This document shows, one piece after another, positions 1-8,298 of a stretch of DNA of 39,268 nt. The notes under the pieces were generated by a model. It did no database searches and had not been told where the DNA came from. It saw nothing but the letters and a program-made list of their open reading frames with translations. The stretch spans positions 1-39,268 of the forward strand of contig NZ_JAMYWQ010000043.1 in NCBI RefSeq assembly GCF_024160145.1. Reading direction: 5' to 3'. Numbering within the stretch: position 1 is the stretch's first letter; every line of letters starts with the position of its first letter. Source of the stretch: Serratia nevei. Lineage in GTDB: Bacteria; Pseudomonadota; Gammaproteobacteria; Enterobacterales; Enterobacteriaceae. Position numbers and translations under genes: made by a program.

Positions 1-75
1 GGTCTGCCGTTGGCTGCCAAGCCCGGCAAGGTAATACCGGACGGCATTGAGTTTGTCTTGCAGTGAATACTTCAT
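1..75 (-). CDS. IS3-family transposase OrfA, N-terminal fragment (cut by window edge)
   Basis: Only the first 25 codons are present, reading MKYSLQDKLNAVRYYLAG and then GSQRQT after two further residues. This resembles the N-terminus of IS150-group OrfA proteins, which carry a helix-turn-helix that binds the element's ends, with OrfB made by frameshift downstream. The ATG at 75 has a GGAGG ribosome site at 85-89 with nine bases spacing, which supports this start. Everything beyond residue 25 lies outside the window, so I cannot say whether the transposase is intact. Confidence 0.65.
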   Translation of the reverse strand, partial: MKYSLQDKLNAVRYYLAGLGSQRQT

Positions 76-87
76 AAAGCTGCACCT

Positions 88-115
88 CCAAATGTCAGAT
101 GTGTCCAACATTTGG
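88..115 (-). other. 8-bp inverted repeat in the IS leader, touching the OrfA ribosome site
   Basis: CCAAATGT at 88-95 and ACATTTGG at 108-115 are perfect inverted repeats with a 12-base loop. In RNA read from the minus strand this would form a hairpin whose 3' arm includes two bases of the GGAGG ribosome site of orfA. Such leader hairpins are known in several IS elements as a guard against transposase translation from read-through transcripts. That role here is inferred. Confidence 0.5.
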
Positions 116-160
116 GGTGCAGTTCATGCGGGCGCCCTTGATGTATTTGATGGGAAGACG

Positions 161-1345
161 TTAGTGCGTCACGTGACCGTGGCTGCGGTGCTTGGTCACG
201 AAGCCCAGCAGCAGGCACATCACGAACACTGCCAGGTACAGGCCGTTGGCGGTGGTCAGCGCCGCGTGCGCGCCGCCTTTCGCCACGATCGGGCCGGTGA
301 CCACGAAGGTCAGCATGGTGCCGATGGTGCCGCAGGTCAGGATAAAGTTGACCAGCTTCGGCGAAGAGACCTTGGTCTGCAGCGAGCCGAGGGTGATCAG
401 CGTGGTGTAGATGGCGCTGGAAACGAAGCCCAGGGCCATGATGTAGTAGCCCAGGTGCTCCGGGTTGTCGGTGCTGACGAACAGGTACATCGCACCGGTA
501 GCCAGTGCGGCCAGCACGGTAACGATACGCTGCAGATCGAAGAAGCGCAGGATGAAGCTGAACACCCACATGCCGACCATGTAAGAGGTCCAGAAGTCGC
601 TCACCAGCTTACCGGCCTGGCCGATGTCCATGTTGAACGACTTGGTGGCGTACTCAGGCACCCACTGAATGAAGCCCAGCTGGCCGAGGATGTAGCACAG
701 CGCGGCGATCGACAGGAACAGCACGCCGATGCCCCATTTTTCTTTCTCGACCGGCTGACCGGCGTCGGCGCCTTTCTTGCCCAGCACCGGGAATTCGGAG
801 CACAGGGTCAGCACGAAGATCCCCACGTACAGCAGGCCGATGCAGGCATAAACCCAGTACCAGCCGATATGGCGAGCCAGCAGCATCGCGGCGACGATCG
901 GGAAGATCATCCCGGCCATGCTGAAGAAGGAGTCGGTGAACAACAGGCGTGAACCGCGCTGGCGGCCGGCATACATGTGGGTGATCAGGAAGGTGCCGAT
1001 CGACATGGTGATACCGCTAACCACGCCGAGGATAAACATGCACAGCGAGAACATGGTCAGGCTCTTGCCGAGCATCAGCCCTGCGACCGCCAGCACCATC
1101 AGGACAAAGCCGAAGATCAGCTGACGCTTCAGCGGGATGATTTCCATCAGCCAGGCATTGAGGAAGATCGAAATCAAAATACCGGCGTTGAGGAAAGTAA
1201 AGGTGTTACTCATGCTGGAAACCGGCAGATTAAAGTACTCTGCAATGTTTCCCATCACCATCCCTGTGACGATCACTAAAGCACCGGTCAGCGCGTACGA
1301 AAAGAAGCTGATCCAGGTAAGCCGTATGCGGTTACTGTCATTCAT
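161..1345 (-). CDS. tsgA: TsgA, major facilitator superfamily membrane protein
   Basis: A 394-residue polytopic inner-membrane protein with about twelve hydrophobic segments, matching the length (393) and sequence character of enteric TsgA (YhfC). The family belongs to the major facilitator superfamily; in Salmonella it is known as a tellurite- and selenite-related gene, and its transported substrate is not established. Position next to ppiA (after the inserted glucoside operon) fits the enteric order. In E. coli nirB follows tsgA; here an insertion sequence begins about 34 bases after the stop, and no clear tsgA terminator remains. The ATG at 1345 is supported by the conserved [14 protein letters not shown] start, although the ribosome site is weak. 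Confidence 0.93.
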   Translation of the reverse strand: MNDSNRIRLTWISFFSYALTGALVIVTGMVMGNIAEYFNLPVSSMSNTFTFLNAGILISIFLNAWLMEIIPLKRQLIFGFVLMVLAVAGLMLGKSLTMFSLCMFILGVVSGITMSIGTFLITHMYAGRQRGSRLLFTDSFFSMAGMIFPIVAAMLLARHIGWYWVYACIGLLYVGIFVLTLCSEFPVLGKKGADAGQPVEKEKWGIGVLFLSIAALCYILGQLGFIQWVPEYATKSFNMDIGQAGKLVSDFWTSYMVGMWVFSFILRFFDLQRIVTVLAALATGAMYLFVSTDNPEHLGYYIMALGFVSSAIYTTLITLGSLQTKVSSPKLVNFILTCGTIGTMLTFVVTGPIVAKGGAHAALTTANGLYLAVFVMCLLLGFVTKHRSHGHVTH

Positions 1346-1535
1346 TGTATAGGCCTGAATATGTCTGTTAGAGGTTTTAACGCTGGCATAAGGCCGCTGG
1401 CTTTTCCTGACAAACGCAGAAAAAGTCCCGATCAGGCCACCAGGGGGCGGATCCTAGCACAGACAACGGGATTTTTTGTGATGGCTGTCGATTTTTTGAT
1501 GCAACCCGTGAAGGGAAGATGCGCATTATTGTGAT

Positions 1536-2516
1536 CTATTTGCGTACCGTCACAATGGAATCGCGGTTGACGATCGTCGGCTCAAACCGATGCGCCGGGG
1601 TGGCGGGATCGATCAGCCTGCGCGCCGCGTATTGGGCCATCTCGCTGATGGGAAAATGGACGCTGCTCAATGCCGGGCGCACGAATGGCGCGCGTTCGCC
1701 GCTGTCGTAACAGATCAAGGAGATATCCTGCGGCACCCGCAGACGGTGCTCGTTGATCGCCAGCAGCGCGCCGATCGCCATCTCTTCGTTGCAGCAATAG
1801 ATGGCGCTGGGCTGCGTGGCTTGCCGCAGCAATTGATCGGCACAGCGGTAACCGCTTTCCAGATCGTAGACGCCCTCCAGGCAGGCGACCGGCTCGATGT
1901 TCGCCGCCTGCATCGCCTCTTCAAACCCCTGTAGCCGCAGGCGGCTCGATGGGCGATCGCGCGGGCCGCTGATGCAGGCGATGCGCCGGTGCCCGGCGTC
2001 GAGCAGCTGCTGTGTCGCCATGCGGCTGGCGAGCGGATGATCGAAGGTGACGCAGCGGGCTTCCAGCCCCGGCACCAGACGATCGAGCAACACGAAATCA
2101 CGTTGTTCCGCTGCCAATTGGCGCAGCCGATCGTCGCTGAGAAAACGCACGTGCAGGATCACGCCGTCGCAGCGCAGGCTAAAGAGGCGCTGCACCGCCT
2201 GCCATTCGTTTTCGGCGCTGTTGCGGCCCTGGGTCACCAGCAGTTGTTTGCCGTGGGATTCGGCCTCGGTCTGCACAAAGTCCATCAGCGCGCCGAAGAA
2301 ACCGCCGCGATAGGAGGTAGTGACCAGCCCGAGGGTATTGCTGTGGCTGGAGGCGAGCGCGCGGGCCGCCGGGTTGGGGGTATACCCGAGCTGGGCGACG
2401 GCGCGTTCAACCCTCTCGCGGGTCGGCGCCTTGACATTGTTGTCGCCGTTCACCACGCGCGATACGGTGGCGCGCGAAACGCCCGCCAGCGCCGCGACAT
2501 CTTCCAGTGTCACCAT
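1536..2516 (-). CDS. LacI-family transcriptional repressor of the beta-glucoside operon
   Basis: 326 residues. The N-terminal helix-turn-helix reads LEDVAALAGVSRATVSRVV, followed by the hinge helix (PNPAARALA) and a periplasmic-binding-protein-like sugar domain, which is the standard LacI architecture. It is the third gene after EIIA and the GH4 glucosidase on the same strand, 72 bases downstream with no obvious terminator, so co-transcription and control of this operon are likely. The Arg in the recognition helix (VSRATV) resembles CelR-type regulators that bind GAGCGCTC-centred palindromes, and exactly such a palindrome lies upstream of EIIA at 4308-4323. The inducing ligand is unknown, presumably a phosphorylated or free beta-glucoside. 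AscG-like in length and layout, but orthology is not claimed. Confidence 0.88.
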   Translation of the reverse strand: MVTLEDVAALAGVSRATVSRVVNGDNNVKAPTRERVERAVAQLGYTPNPAARALASSHSNTLGLVTTSYRGGFFGALMDFVQTEAESHGKQLLVTQGRNSAENEWQAVQRLFSLRCDGVILHVRFLSDDRLRQLAAEQRDFVLLDRLVPGLEARCVTFDHPLASRMATQQLLDAGHRRIACISGPRDRPSSRLRLQGFEEAMQAANIEPVACLEGVYDLESGYRCADQLLRQATQPSAIYCCNEEMAIGALLAINEHRLRVPQDISLICYDSGERAPFVRPALSSVHFPISEMAQYAARRLIDPATPAHRFEPTIVNRDSIVTVRK

Positions 2517-2588
2517 CGTCCCACTCCTGAATTACGGCTAAAAAAAGGATCCGGCGTGCCGAACCCTTGTCTGGCTACGCTTCGCCGC

Positions 2589-3896
2589 TTACCTGAACTG
2601 CGGCAAATGCGGCGCGTTTATCGTCAATACCTCTTCCAGCAACGGCTGCGCCAGATTGGCGTTGCCAACCAGCGGGTTGGCGATCAGCGCCAGCAACCCG
2701 CTGCGGCGATCGCCGTGCACCGCGGCTTCGATGGTCAGGCGTTCATAGGCTTTCACCTGCTGCGTCAGAGCCTGCATCGGTTCCGGCAGCGGGCCGAAAG
2801 TCAGCGGATGCGCGCCCTGGGCATTGACGATACAGTTGATTTCTATCACAGCATCGTCCGGCAGGCCATGGATTGCGCCGCGGTTTGCGGTGTTGACCAC
2901 TAATTGCGTGCCGAGATTATTATGGATAGCACGAATCAGCTCCAGCGCAACCTCGGAATAGAAAGAACCGCCGCGGAAGCTGAGCTGCTCCGGCTTACGG
3001 TCTAGCTGCGGATCGGCATACAGCTCGAACAGCTCCTTCTCCACCTGCATCACCTGTTCGGCGCGGGTGCCGCGCTCGCCGGCGGCGGCCATCTCTTCCG
3101 CCAGCATCTCGCGGGTCTGGTAAAAATAGCGGTGGTAAGGGCAGGGGATGGCGCCGAGCGCGCGCAGGAAGTCCGGCTGCCAGGGCTCTTCCTTGATGTT
3201 ATTCATGGTCAGCGCCGCGCCGTCGCACAGCATGTCGATCACCCTGGCGGTGACGTCGCGCCCCTGTTGCGTAACCTGATGCACCCAGACCATGTGGTTC
3301 AGGCCGGCGAACCGCAGCTGCACGTCGGCATAGGGCGCCTGCAGCATGTTGGCGATCATGTGATGCATGCTGATCGGCACGTTGCACAGGCCGATAATTT
3401 TCGCCTTGGTATAGCGGTACACCGCCTCGGTGACGATACCGGCCGGGTTGGTGAAGTTGATGATCCAGGCGTCCGGCGCCAGCTTTTCCACTCGCCGGGC
3501 GATGTCCAGCATCACCGGGATGGTGCGCAGCGCCTTGGCGAAGCCGCCGACGCCGGTGGTTTCCTGGCCGAGCAGCTGGTATTTCAGGCCCAGCCGTTCA
3601 TCGGCTGCGCGTGCCGGTAGTTGCCCGACGCGGAACTGGGTCAGCACGAAAGCGGCGCCGCGAATGGCGTCGTCCAGCGCGAAATGCACGCTGACCTTCA
3701 CCTGCTCCAGCCCGTGGCGCGCCAGCATGCGGCGGGTCAGGGCGGCGATGGTTTCTACTTTTTGCCGGCCCGGCTCGACGTCCACCAGCGCCAGTTCGGT
3801 GACCGGCAGTTCCTCGATACGCTGGATCAGCCCATCGACCAGTTCGGGGGTGTAGCTGCTGCCGCCGCCGATCACGGCGATTTTGAGCGTGCTCAT
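2589..3896 (-). CDS. 6-phospho-beta-glucosidase, glycoside hydrolase family 4 (CelF/LicH type)
   Basis: 435 residues. The N-terminus IAVIGGGSSYTPELVDGL is the NAD-binding Rossmann signature of family 4 hydrolases, which use NAD+ and a divalent metal for a redox-assisted cleavage. The metal-binding Cys lies in GLCNVP (Cys171) and the second ligand His in GLNHMVW (His201). It should hydrolyse cytoplasmic 6-phospho-beta-glucosides such as cellobiose or chitobiose phosphate. The ATG at 3896 overlaps the EIIA stop (ATGA), which fixes the start and implies translational coupling. Whether the preferred substrate is a gluco- or N-acetylglucosamine sugar cannot be read from sequence alone. Confidence 0.92.
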   Translation of the reverse strand: MSTLKIAVIGGGSSYTPELVDGLIQRIEELPVTELALVDVEPGRQKVETIAALTRRMLARHGLEQVKVSVHFALDDAIRGAAFVLTQFRVGQLPARAADERLGLKYQLLGQETTGVGGFAKALRTIPVMLDIARRVEKLAPDAWIINFTNPAGIVTEAVYRYTKAKIIGLCNVPISMHHMIANMLQAPYADVQLRFAGLNHMVWVHQVTQQGRDVTARVIDMLCDGAALTMNNIKEEPWQPDFLRALGAIPCPYHRYFYQTREMLAEEMAAAGERGTRAEQVMQVEKELFELYADPQLDRKPEQLSFRGGSFYSEVALELIRAIHNNLGTQLVVNTANRGAIHGLPDDAVIEINCIVNAQGAHPLTFGPLPEPMQALTQQVKAYERLTIEAAVHGDRRSGLLALIANPLVGNANLAQPLLEEVLTINAPHLPQFR

Positions 3897-4243
3897 GGGC
3901 GGCCCTCCGTCGGCGACTGACGGCGATAGAGCTCGATCATGTCGTCGGCCAGATCCTGGATCACCATGGCGTTCATCAGATGATCCTGCGCATGCACGGT
4001 GATCAGGTTGATTGCCAGCTTGCCGCAGCCTTCGTCCAGGCCGATCAGCTCGGTCTGGATCAGGTGCGCCTTCTTCACCCACTCTTTGGATTCGGCCATG
4101 TGTTTGGCCGCAGCGGCGAAGTCGCCGGCGCGCGCTTGGCGCAACGCCATCAACGCATTGCTGCGTGCGCTACCGGAGAACACCAGCAGTTCCATGATGG
4201 TGCTTTCAAACTCGGGGCTGACTTCAGTCATCAATTCACTCAC
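3893..4243 (-). CDS. PTS lactose/cellobiose-family EIIA component
   Basis: 116 residues, the usual length of the lactose/N,N'-diacetylchitobiose EIIA family (three-helix trimeric proteins). The phosphorylatable His is His84 in TVHAQDHLM, and Asp87 of the same motif matches the metal-coordinating Asp of LacA-type proteins. I chose the GTG at 4243 because GGAG lies seven bases upstream; an ATG five codons-worth downstream of GTG (VSELM) has no comparable site. It is the first gene of the operon, with the stop overlapping the glucosidase start. No EIIB or EIIC gene occurs nearby, so it must work with a permease encoded elsewhere. Related to ChbA/CelC. Confidence 0.88.
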   Translation of the reverse strand: MSELMTEVSPEFESTIMELLVFSGSARSNALMALRQARAGDFAAAAKHMAESKEWVKKAHLIQTELIGLDEGCGKLAINLITVHAQDHLMNAMVIQDLADDMIELYRRQSPTEGRP

Positions 4244-4583
4244 GTCATTTCTCCAGGGGTTACGCGGCAACGCCGTCGTGGGTGCTTCAGTATCCGCTCT
4301 TTTTATTATGAGAGCGCTCTCATTTGTACAGAGTAATGACAATACGTGTGCAAACTGGGAGGCAGATCGCAAAAATCGCCCCAGGGTGCCCCGGGGCAAA
4401 AAATGCGTGATGCGGTTGGCAAAAAAGCCTTCTGCGCCCATACTTTCCGCAGCAAAATCCCGGGCCGTCTAGGATATGTCCCGTAATTGGGTAAATATAG
4501 GTAAATGGCTGGTACTTGCCGATACAGCTCTTTAGAATCAAAGCGTTTTTCCGTTGTTTGTCTCTCAGAGAAAGGACCCGTTA
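4244..4583. other. Divergent intergenic region between the EIIA operon and ppiA
   Basis: This 340-base stretch separates two divergent transcription units. The only strong element I see is the palindromic operator at 4308-4323. A GC-rich inverted repeat around 4376-4395 (GCCCC and GGGGC arms) could fold, but it lacks a clean U tract. ppiA has a good AAAGGA ribosome site at 4571. Short open frames in this region resemble no known protein and have no convincing start signals. Confidence 0.6.
4308..4323. promoter_or_regulatory. Perfect 16-bp LacI-type operator upstream of EIIA
   Basis: ATGAGAGCGCTCTCAT is a perfect palindrome with the central CpG typical of LacI/GalR-family operators. It closely resembles the TGGGAGCGCTCCCA site known for CelR of Thermobifida. 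It lies 65 bases upstream of the EIIA GTG, a good place for repression of the operon. The adjacent LacI-type regulator at 1536-2516 is the natural candidate to bind it. No second copy was seen in this region. Confidence 0.75.
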
Positions 4584-5153
4584 ATGTTCAAACGTACTTT
4601 AGTGACCTTCGTCGCGCTGTGTTCCCTGGCTGCAATGGCACCTGCCGCACTCGCCGCCGGTGAGACCCACGTCATGCTGACCACTTCGGCAGGGAATATC
4701 GAATTGGCGCTCGACAGCAAGAAGGCACCGGTTTCCACCCAGAACTTCGTCGACTACGTGAACAACGGGTACTACAACAACACCATTTTCCACCGTGTAA
4801 TCCCGGGCTTTATGATCCAGGGCGGCGGTTTCACCGCTGACATGCAGCAGAAAGCCACCAAGGCGCCGATCAAGAACGAAGCCGACAACGGCCTGCGCAA
4901 CCTGCGCGGCACCATCTCGATGGCGCGCACCGCCGACAAGGACAGCGCCACCAGCCAGTTCTTCCTGAATGTGGCGGATAACGCCTTCCTGGATCACGGC
5001 CAGCGCGACTTCGGCTACGCGGTGTTCGGCAAAGTGGTGAAAGGCATGGACGTGGTGGACAAAATCGCTCAGGTGCCGACCGGCAACGTCGGCCCTTACC
5101 AGAATGTGCCGACCAAACCGGTGGTGATTCTGTCAGCCAAGGTGCTGCCGTAA
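4584..5153 (+). CDS. ppiA: PpiA, periplasmic cyclophilin-type peptidyl-prolyl isomerase
   Basis: 189 residues against 190 in E. coli PpiA. An N-terminal signal peptide ([20 protein letters not shown], then AALA before AGETH) directs it to the periplasm, where it catalyses cis-trans isomerisation of prolyl bonds in folding proteins. Cyclophilin signatures are visible: [14 protein letters not shown] with the catalytic Arg, [12 protein letters not shown], and [15 protein letters not shown] chose the ATG at 4584 because AAAGGA lies just upstream and the signal peptide starts there; an in-frame upstream codon would add a non-signal extension. It stands alone between a divergent operon and btsS. 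Confidence 0.96.
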   Translation: MFKRTLVTFVALCSLAAMAPAALAAGETHVMLTTSAGNIELALDSKKAPVSTQNFVDYVNNGYYNNTIFHRVIPGFMIQGGGFTADMQQKATKAPIKNEADNGLRNLRGTISMARTADKDSATSQFFLNVADNAFLDHGQRDFGYAVFGKVVKGMDVVDKIAQVPTGNVGPYQNVPTKPVVILSAKVLP

Positions 5154-5159
5154 GTTTTT

Positions 5160-5183
5160 TGGCCGATCCCGTCGGGGTCGGCC
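5160..5183. other. Hairpin downstream of ppiA
   Basis: GGCCGAtCCC and GGGgTCGGCC arms flank a short loop right after the ppiA stop. The T run lies before the stem on the plus strand rather than after it, so this is not a canonical intrinsic terminator in either direction. It may protect the mRNA 3' end. Confidence 0.4.
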
Positions 5184-5309
5184 GCTCCTTCCTCCCGAAG
5201 CCTTGCCTCCATCACTGTTTTCTCCCGCGCCCCATGCTCTAATCGGCAGACAATAATCAGACCGGAAATCCGGCGTTCGCCCTTTGTTGTCTCTGGATGA
5301 GTTGCTGCC

Positions 5310-6995
5310 ATGTATGAATTTAACCAGGTGCTGTTGCTGTTGCAGCAGATGTGCGTCTATCTCGTTATCGCCTATCTGCTGAGCAAAACCCCGCTGTTTA
5401 TCCCGCTGATGCAGGTGACCATCCGCCTGCCGCACAAGCTGCTGTGCTACGTGATCTTCTCGGTGTTCTGCATCATGGGCACCTACTTCGGGCTGCATAT
5501 TCAGGATTCGATCGCCAACACCCGTGCGATAGGCGCGGTGCTGGGCGGGTTGCTGGGCGGGCCGTCGGTGGGCTTTCTGGTCGGGTTGACCGGCGGCCTG
5601 CACCGGTACACGCTCGGCGGCATGACCGATGTGGCCTGCGCTATCTCTACGGTGTCGGAAGGCCTGGTCGGCGGCATCGTACACAGTATCGCCATGCGCC
5701 GCGGGCGCATCGAGCTGCTGTTCAATCCGCTGTTCGTCGGCGGCGTGGCGCTGGTGGCGGAAGTGCTGCAGATGGCGATCATCCTGGCGGTGGCGCGCCC
5801 CTACGATGAAGCGTTGCAGCTGGTGGAACACATCGCGCTGCCGATGATGATCGCCAATACCGTCGGGGCGGCGATGTTTATGCAAATCCTGCTGGATCGG
5901 CGCGCGATGTTCGAGAAATACACCAGCGCCTTCTCTTCCAAGGCGCTGAAGATCGCCGAGCGCACCGAGGGCATCCTGCGGCAGGGGTTCGATCAGGAGA
6001 ACAGCATGAAGGTCGCCCGGGTGATCTATCAGGAGCTGGGCATCGGCGCGGTGGCGATCACCGATCGCGACAAGCTGCTGGCGTTTATCGGCATCGGCGA
6101 CGATCACCACCTGCCGGGCACGCCGATCGCCTCGGTGCATTCGCATCGCGCCATCGACAACAACGAGGTGGTGTACGCCGACGGCAATCAGCTCTCTTAC
6201 TGTTGCTCGATCAATCCGGCCTGCAAGTTGGGATCGACGCTGGTGATCCCGCTGCGCGGCGAAAACCAGCGGGTGATCGGCACCATCAAACTGTACGAAC
6301 CGAAAAGCCGGCTGTTCAGCACCATCAACCGTACGCTGGGCGAAGGCATCGCCAGCCTGCTGTCGGCGCAGATCATGGCCGGACAGTACGAGCGCCATAA
6401 GCAGCTGCTGGCGCAGTCGGAGATCAAGCTGCTGCATGCGCAGGTCAATCCGCATTTCCTGTTCAATGCCTTGAATACCCTGGTGGCGGTGATCCGCCGC
6501 GATGGCGAGCGCGCCTGCGATCTGGTGCAGTCCCTCTCGACCTTCTTTCGTAAAAACCTCAAACGCTCGGATGACGAAGTCAGCCTGGCGGACGAGATTG
6601 AACACGTGAACGCCTACCTGCAGATCGAGAAAGCGCGCTTCGCCGATCGGCTGGAGATCGCGGTATCGCTGCCGGAGGCGTTGTTGGCGGCGCGGCTGCC
6701 GGCGTTCTCGCTGCAGCCGATCGTCGAGAACGCCATCAAGCATGGCACCTCGCATCTGTTGGGCGTGGGCCGCATCGAAATCGGCGCCTGCTGCGAAGGC
6801 GAGCATCTGCTGCTGCAGGTGACGGACAACGCCGGGCTGTTCCAGCCGAAACCGAACTGCAGCGGGCTGGGGATGAACCTGGTGGATAAACGCATTCGCG
6901 TGCGCTACGGCGAAGGCTATGGCGTGCAGGTGGATTGCCGGCCGGACGCCTACACCCGCATTACGCTCAATGTCCCCATGGAGAGGGCCGCCTGA
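5310..6995 (+). CDS. btsS: BtsS, LytS-type pyruvate-sensing histidine kinase
   Basis: 561 residues, the same as E. coli BtsS (YehU). The layout is a 5TM-LYT membrane sensor (about 1-195), a GAF-like domain (about 215-350), a HisKA_7 domain with the phosphoacceptor His382 in [14 protein letters not shown], and a C-terminal ATPase domain ([10 protein letters not shown]-box near the end). BtsS is the high-affinity receptor for extracellular pyruvate; the residues I recall being assigned to pyruvate binding in E. coli (Arg72, Arg99, Cys110, Ser113) are all at the same positions here. The stop overlaps the btsR start by one base (TGATG). In E. coli the pair sits elsewhere, in the yeh region, so this location is a rearrangement. 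Confidence 0.96.
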   Translation: MYEFNQVLLLLQQMCVYLVIAYLLSKTPLFIPLMQVTIRLPHKLLCYVIFSVFCIMGTYFGLHIQDSIANTRAIGAVLGGLLGGPSVGFLVGLTGGLHRYTLGGMTDVACAISTVSEGLVGGIVHSIAMRRGRIELLFNPLFVGGVALVAEVLQMAIILAVARPYDEALQLVEHIALPMMIANTVGAAMFMQILLDRRAMFEKYTSAFSSKALKIAERTEGILRQGFDQENSMKVARVIYQELGIGAVAITDRDKLLAFIGIGDDHHLPGTPIASVHSHRAIDNNEVVYADGNQLSYCCSINPACKLGSTLVIPLRGENQRVIGTIKLYEPKSRLFSTINRTLGEGIASLLSAQIMAGQYERHKQLLAQSEIKLLHAQVNPHFLFNALNTLVAVIRRDGERACDLVQSLSTFFRKNLKRSDDEVSLADEIEHVNAYLQIEKARFADRLEIAVSLPEALLAARLPAFSLQPIVENAIKHGTSHLLGVGRIEIGACCEGEHLLLQVTDNAGLFQPKPNCSGLGMNLVDKRIRVRYGEGYGVQVDCRPDAYTRITLNVPMERAA

Positions 6996-7720
6996 TGTTA
7001 AACGCACTGATTGTTGACGATGAACCTTCCGCGCGCGACAACCTGCGCCATCTGCTGGAGGCCGAGGCGGAGATCGCGATTATCGGCGAATGCGCCAACG
7101 CCATCGAAGCCATCAGCCAGATCCACCGGCTGCAGCCGGACGTGGTGTTTCTCGATATCCAGATGCCGCGCATCAGCGGGCTGGAAATGGTCGGCATGCT
7201 GGATCCCAACCGCATGCCGCACATCGTGTTTCTGACCGCCTACGACGAATACGCGGTGCAGGCGTTCGAGGAGCATGCCTTCGACTATCTGCTGAAGCCG
7301 GCGGAGCCGAAGCGGCTGAGCAAGACGCTGCAACGCCTGCGGCAGCGCAGTGTGCCGCAGGACGTGGCGGCGCTGGATGAGAGCGCCGGTTACCTGAAAT
7401 ACATTCCCTGCACCGGCCACAGCCGCATCTATCTGCTGCGATTTGACGAAGTGCTGGCGATCCGTTCCAAACTGAGCGGGGTCTTCGTGGTACGCAGCGA
7501 CGGCATGGAGTGTTTCACCGAGCTGACGCTGCGCACGCTGGAAAGCCGTACCCCGCTGGTGCGCTGCCATCGGCAGTATCTGGTCAACCTGGAGCAGGTA
7601 CGCGAGATCCGCTTCGAAGAGGGCGGCGCGGCGGAGATGATCATGTCGGCCGGCGATCCGGTACCGGTCAGCCGGCGCTATTTGAAGGCGCTGAAAGAGC
7701 AACTGGGGCTGCGGGGGTGA
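6995..7720 (+). CDS. btsR: BtsR, LytTR-family response regulator
   Basis: 241 residues. The receiver domain covers about 1-120 with phosphoacceptor Asp54 ([10 protein letters not shown]) and the conserved Lys in DYLLKP. A LytTR DNA-binding domain follows (about 137-239), a beta-rich fold rather than a helix-turn-helix. Partner of BtsS; in E. coli it activates the pyruvate/H+ symporter gene btsT, which is not in this window. The start at 6995 is set by the TGATG overlap with btsS, implying coupled translation. Its stop codon is directly followed, with no base between, by the stop codon of the convergent toxin gene. Confidence 0.96.
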   Translation: MLNALIVDDEPSARDNLRHLLEAEAEIAIIGECANAIEAISQIHRLQPDVVFLDIQMPRISGLEMVGMLDPNRMPHIVFLTAYDEYAVQAFEEHAFDYLLKPAEPKRLSKTLQRLRQRSVPQDVAALDESAGYLKYIPCTGHSRIYLLRFDEVLAIRSKLSGVFVVRSDGMECFTELTLRTLESRTPLVRCHRQYLVNLEQVREIRFEEGGAAEMIMSAGDPVPVSRRYLKALKEQLGLRG

Positions 7721-7999
7721 CTATGCCGGCGGCCACCGGCGGCGAGTATGCACGATGGCCAATACGATGACGCGTTGAGCCGCCCATTCATAGACCAGCA
7801 GATAGGACGGGGAGATGACCAGCTCGCGCGTGCCGGCTATCCGACCCGTTTTCCCGCTGGCGGGATGATGCACGAGGCGTGCCGCCGCGTCAGCGATTTT
7901 TGCATCATTTTCTGCGGCGGCGGCCGGATTTTTAAGTTCCAACCATTCATAAATCGCCAGACGATCGGCGATGGCGGGTTCCGTCCATGTCAGTTTCAC
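7721..7999 (-). CDS. ParE/RelE-superfamily toxin of a type II toxin-antitoxin pair
   Basis: 92 residues. The pattern GRIAGTRELVISPSYLLVY followed by VIVLAIVHTRRRWP is typical of the ParE/RelE plasmid-stabilisation fold. ParE members poison gyrase and RelE members cleave mRNA on the ribosome; which applies here cannot be decided from this sequence. It lies 17 bases downstream of a ribbon-helix-helix antitoxin on the same strand, the usual antitoxin-first order. It converges on btsR with the two stop codons adjacent. The pair is absent from this position in E. coli and was probably acquired. Confidence 0.85.
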   Translation of the reverse strand: MKLTWTEPAIADRLAIYEWLELKNPAAAAENDAKIADAAARLVHHPASGKTGRIAGTRELVISPSYLLVYEWAAQRVIVLAIVHTRRRWPPA

Positions 8000-8016
8000 A
8001 AAAGTCCTTTTGTGTT

Positions 8017-8286
8017 TTATTGCGTTGATTTAGCTCTGCGTTCGGCGAAATAAGCGGCCACCTCTTCATCGTCGGCAAACTTGCCTTCACGCAACGCCTT
8101 GCGGCTCACCTCGACCTTTTCCTTTAACCACTTGTCGTACTCTTCCTGCTGCGCCTGGCGGCTGACAAACTCGCGCATGAAATCGCGCAGCAGTTGCGAA
8201 GCCGTGCGATCGGCGGCCTTTGCCGCGCTGGTGAAAGCGGTTTTTAACTCTTCATCCACGCGGATTACCACGGTAGATTCAGACAT
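8017..8286 (-). CDS. Ribbon-helix-helix antitoxin (RelB/ParD-like)
   Basis: 89 residues. The N-terminal VVIRVDEELKTAFTSAAK followed by ASQLLRDFMREFV is a ribbon-helix-helix DNA-binding and dimerisation domain. The charged C-terminal half (EKVEVSRKALREGKF and an acidic stretch) should wrap the toxin. It is first in the operon and presumably represses it. The ATG at 8286 has GAGGTAAA upstream. A good sigma-70 promoter with a short palindrome lies immediately upstream. Confidence 0.85.
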   Translation of the reverse strand: MSESTVVIRVDEELKTAFTSAAKAADRTASQLLRDFMREFVSRQAQQEEYDKWLKEKVEVSRKALREGKFADDEEVAAYFAERRAKSTQ

Positions 8287-8298
8287 GGTATTTACCTC

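Larger units (their letters stand above)
1..126 (-). mobile_element. End of an IS3-family (IS150-like) insertion sequence, running off the left edge
   Basis: The minus strand from 126 begins TGAACTGCACCCC and leads within about 50 bases into the start of a transposase OrfA. A TG-initial end close to a small helix-turn-helix OrfA is typical of the IS150 group of IS3. Only one end is inside the window, so the paired inverted repeat and target duplication cannot be seen. The element begins about 34 bases past the tsgA stop codon and points the same way as tsgA, so tsgA transcripts may read into it. Exact boundary is my estimate. Confidence 0.65.

Noticed and set aside
1470-1495. CRP site upstream of tsgA (TGTGATGGCTGTCGAT)
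   Set aside because: Only one half site matches; the second half has two of five bases.
4400-4424. CRP site upstream of ppiA (CGTGATGCGGTTGGCA)
   Set aside because: Seven of ten core bases match, below what I would call on sight, although ppiA is CRP-regulated in E. coli.
4320-4541. 73-codon minus-strand frame between EIIA and ppiA
   Set aside because: It would cross the operator and lacks a ribosome site. Its composition looks random.
5160-5183. Hairpin after ppiA as an intrinsic terminator
   Set aside because: The T run precedes rather than follows the stem on the plus strand, and the minus strand has A after it.
5133-7007. 624-codon open frame on the minus strand opposite btsS
   Set aside because: Its product is rich in Gln, His and Arg without domain motifs, and it lies opposite a full-length conserved gene. 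Long antisense frames are common in GC-rich DNA.
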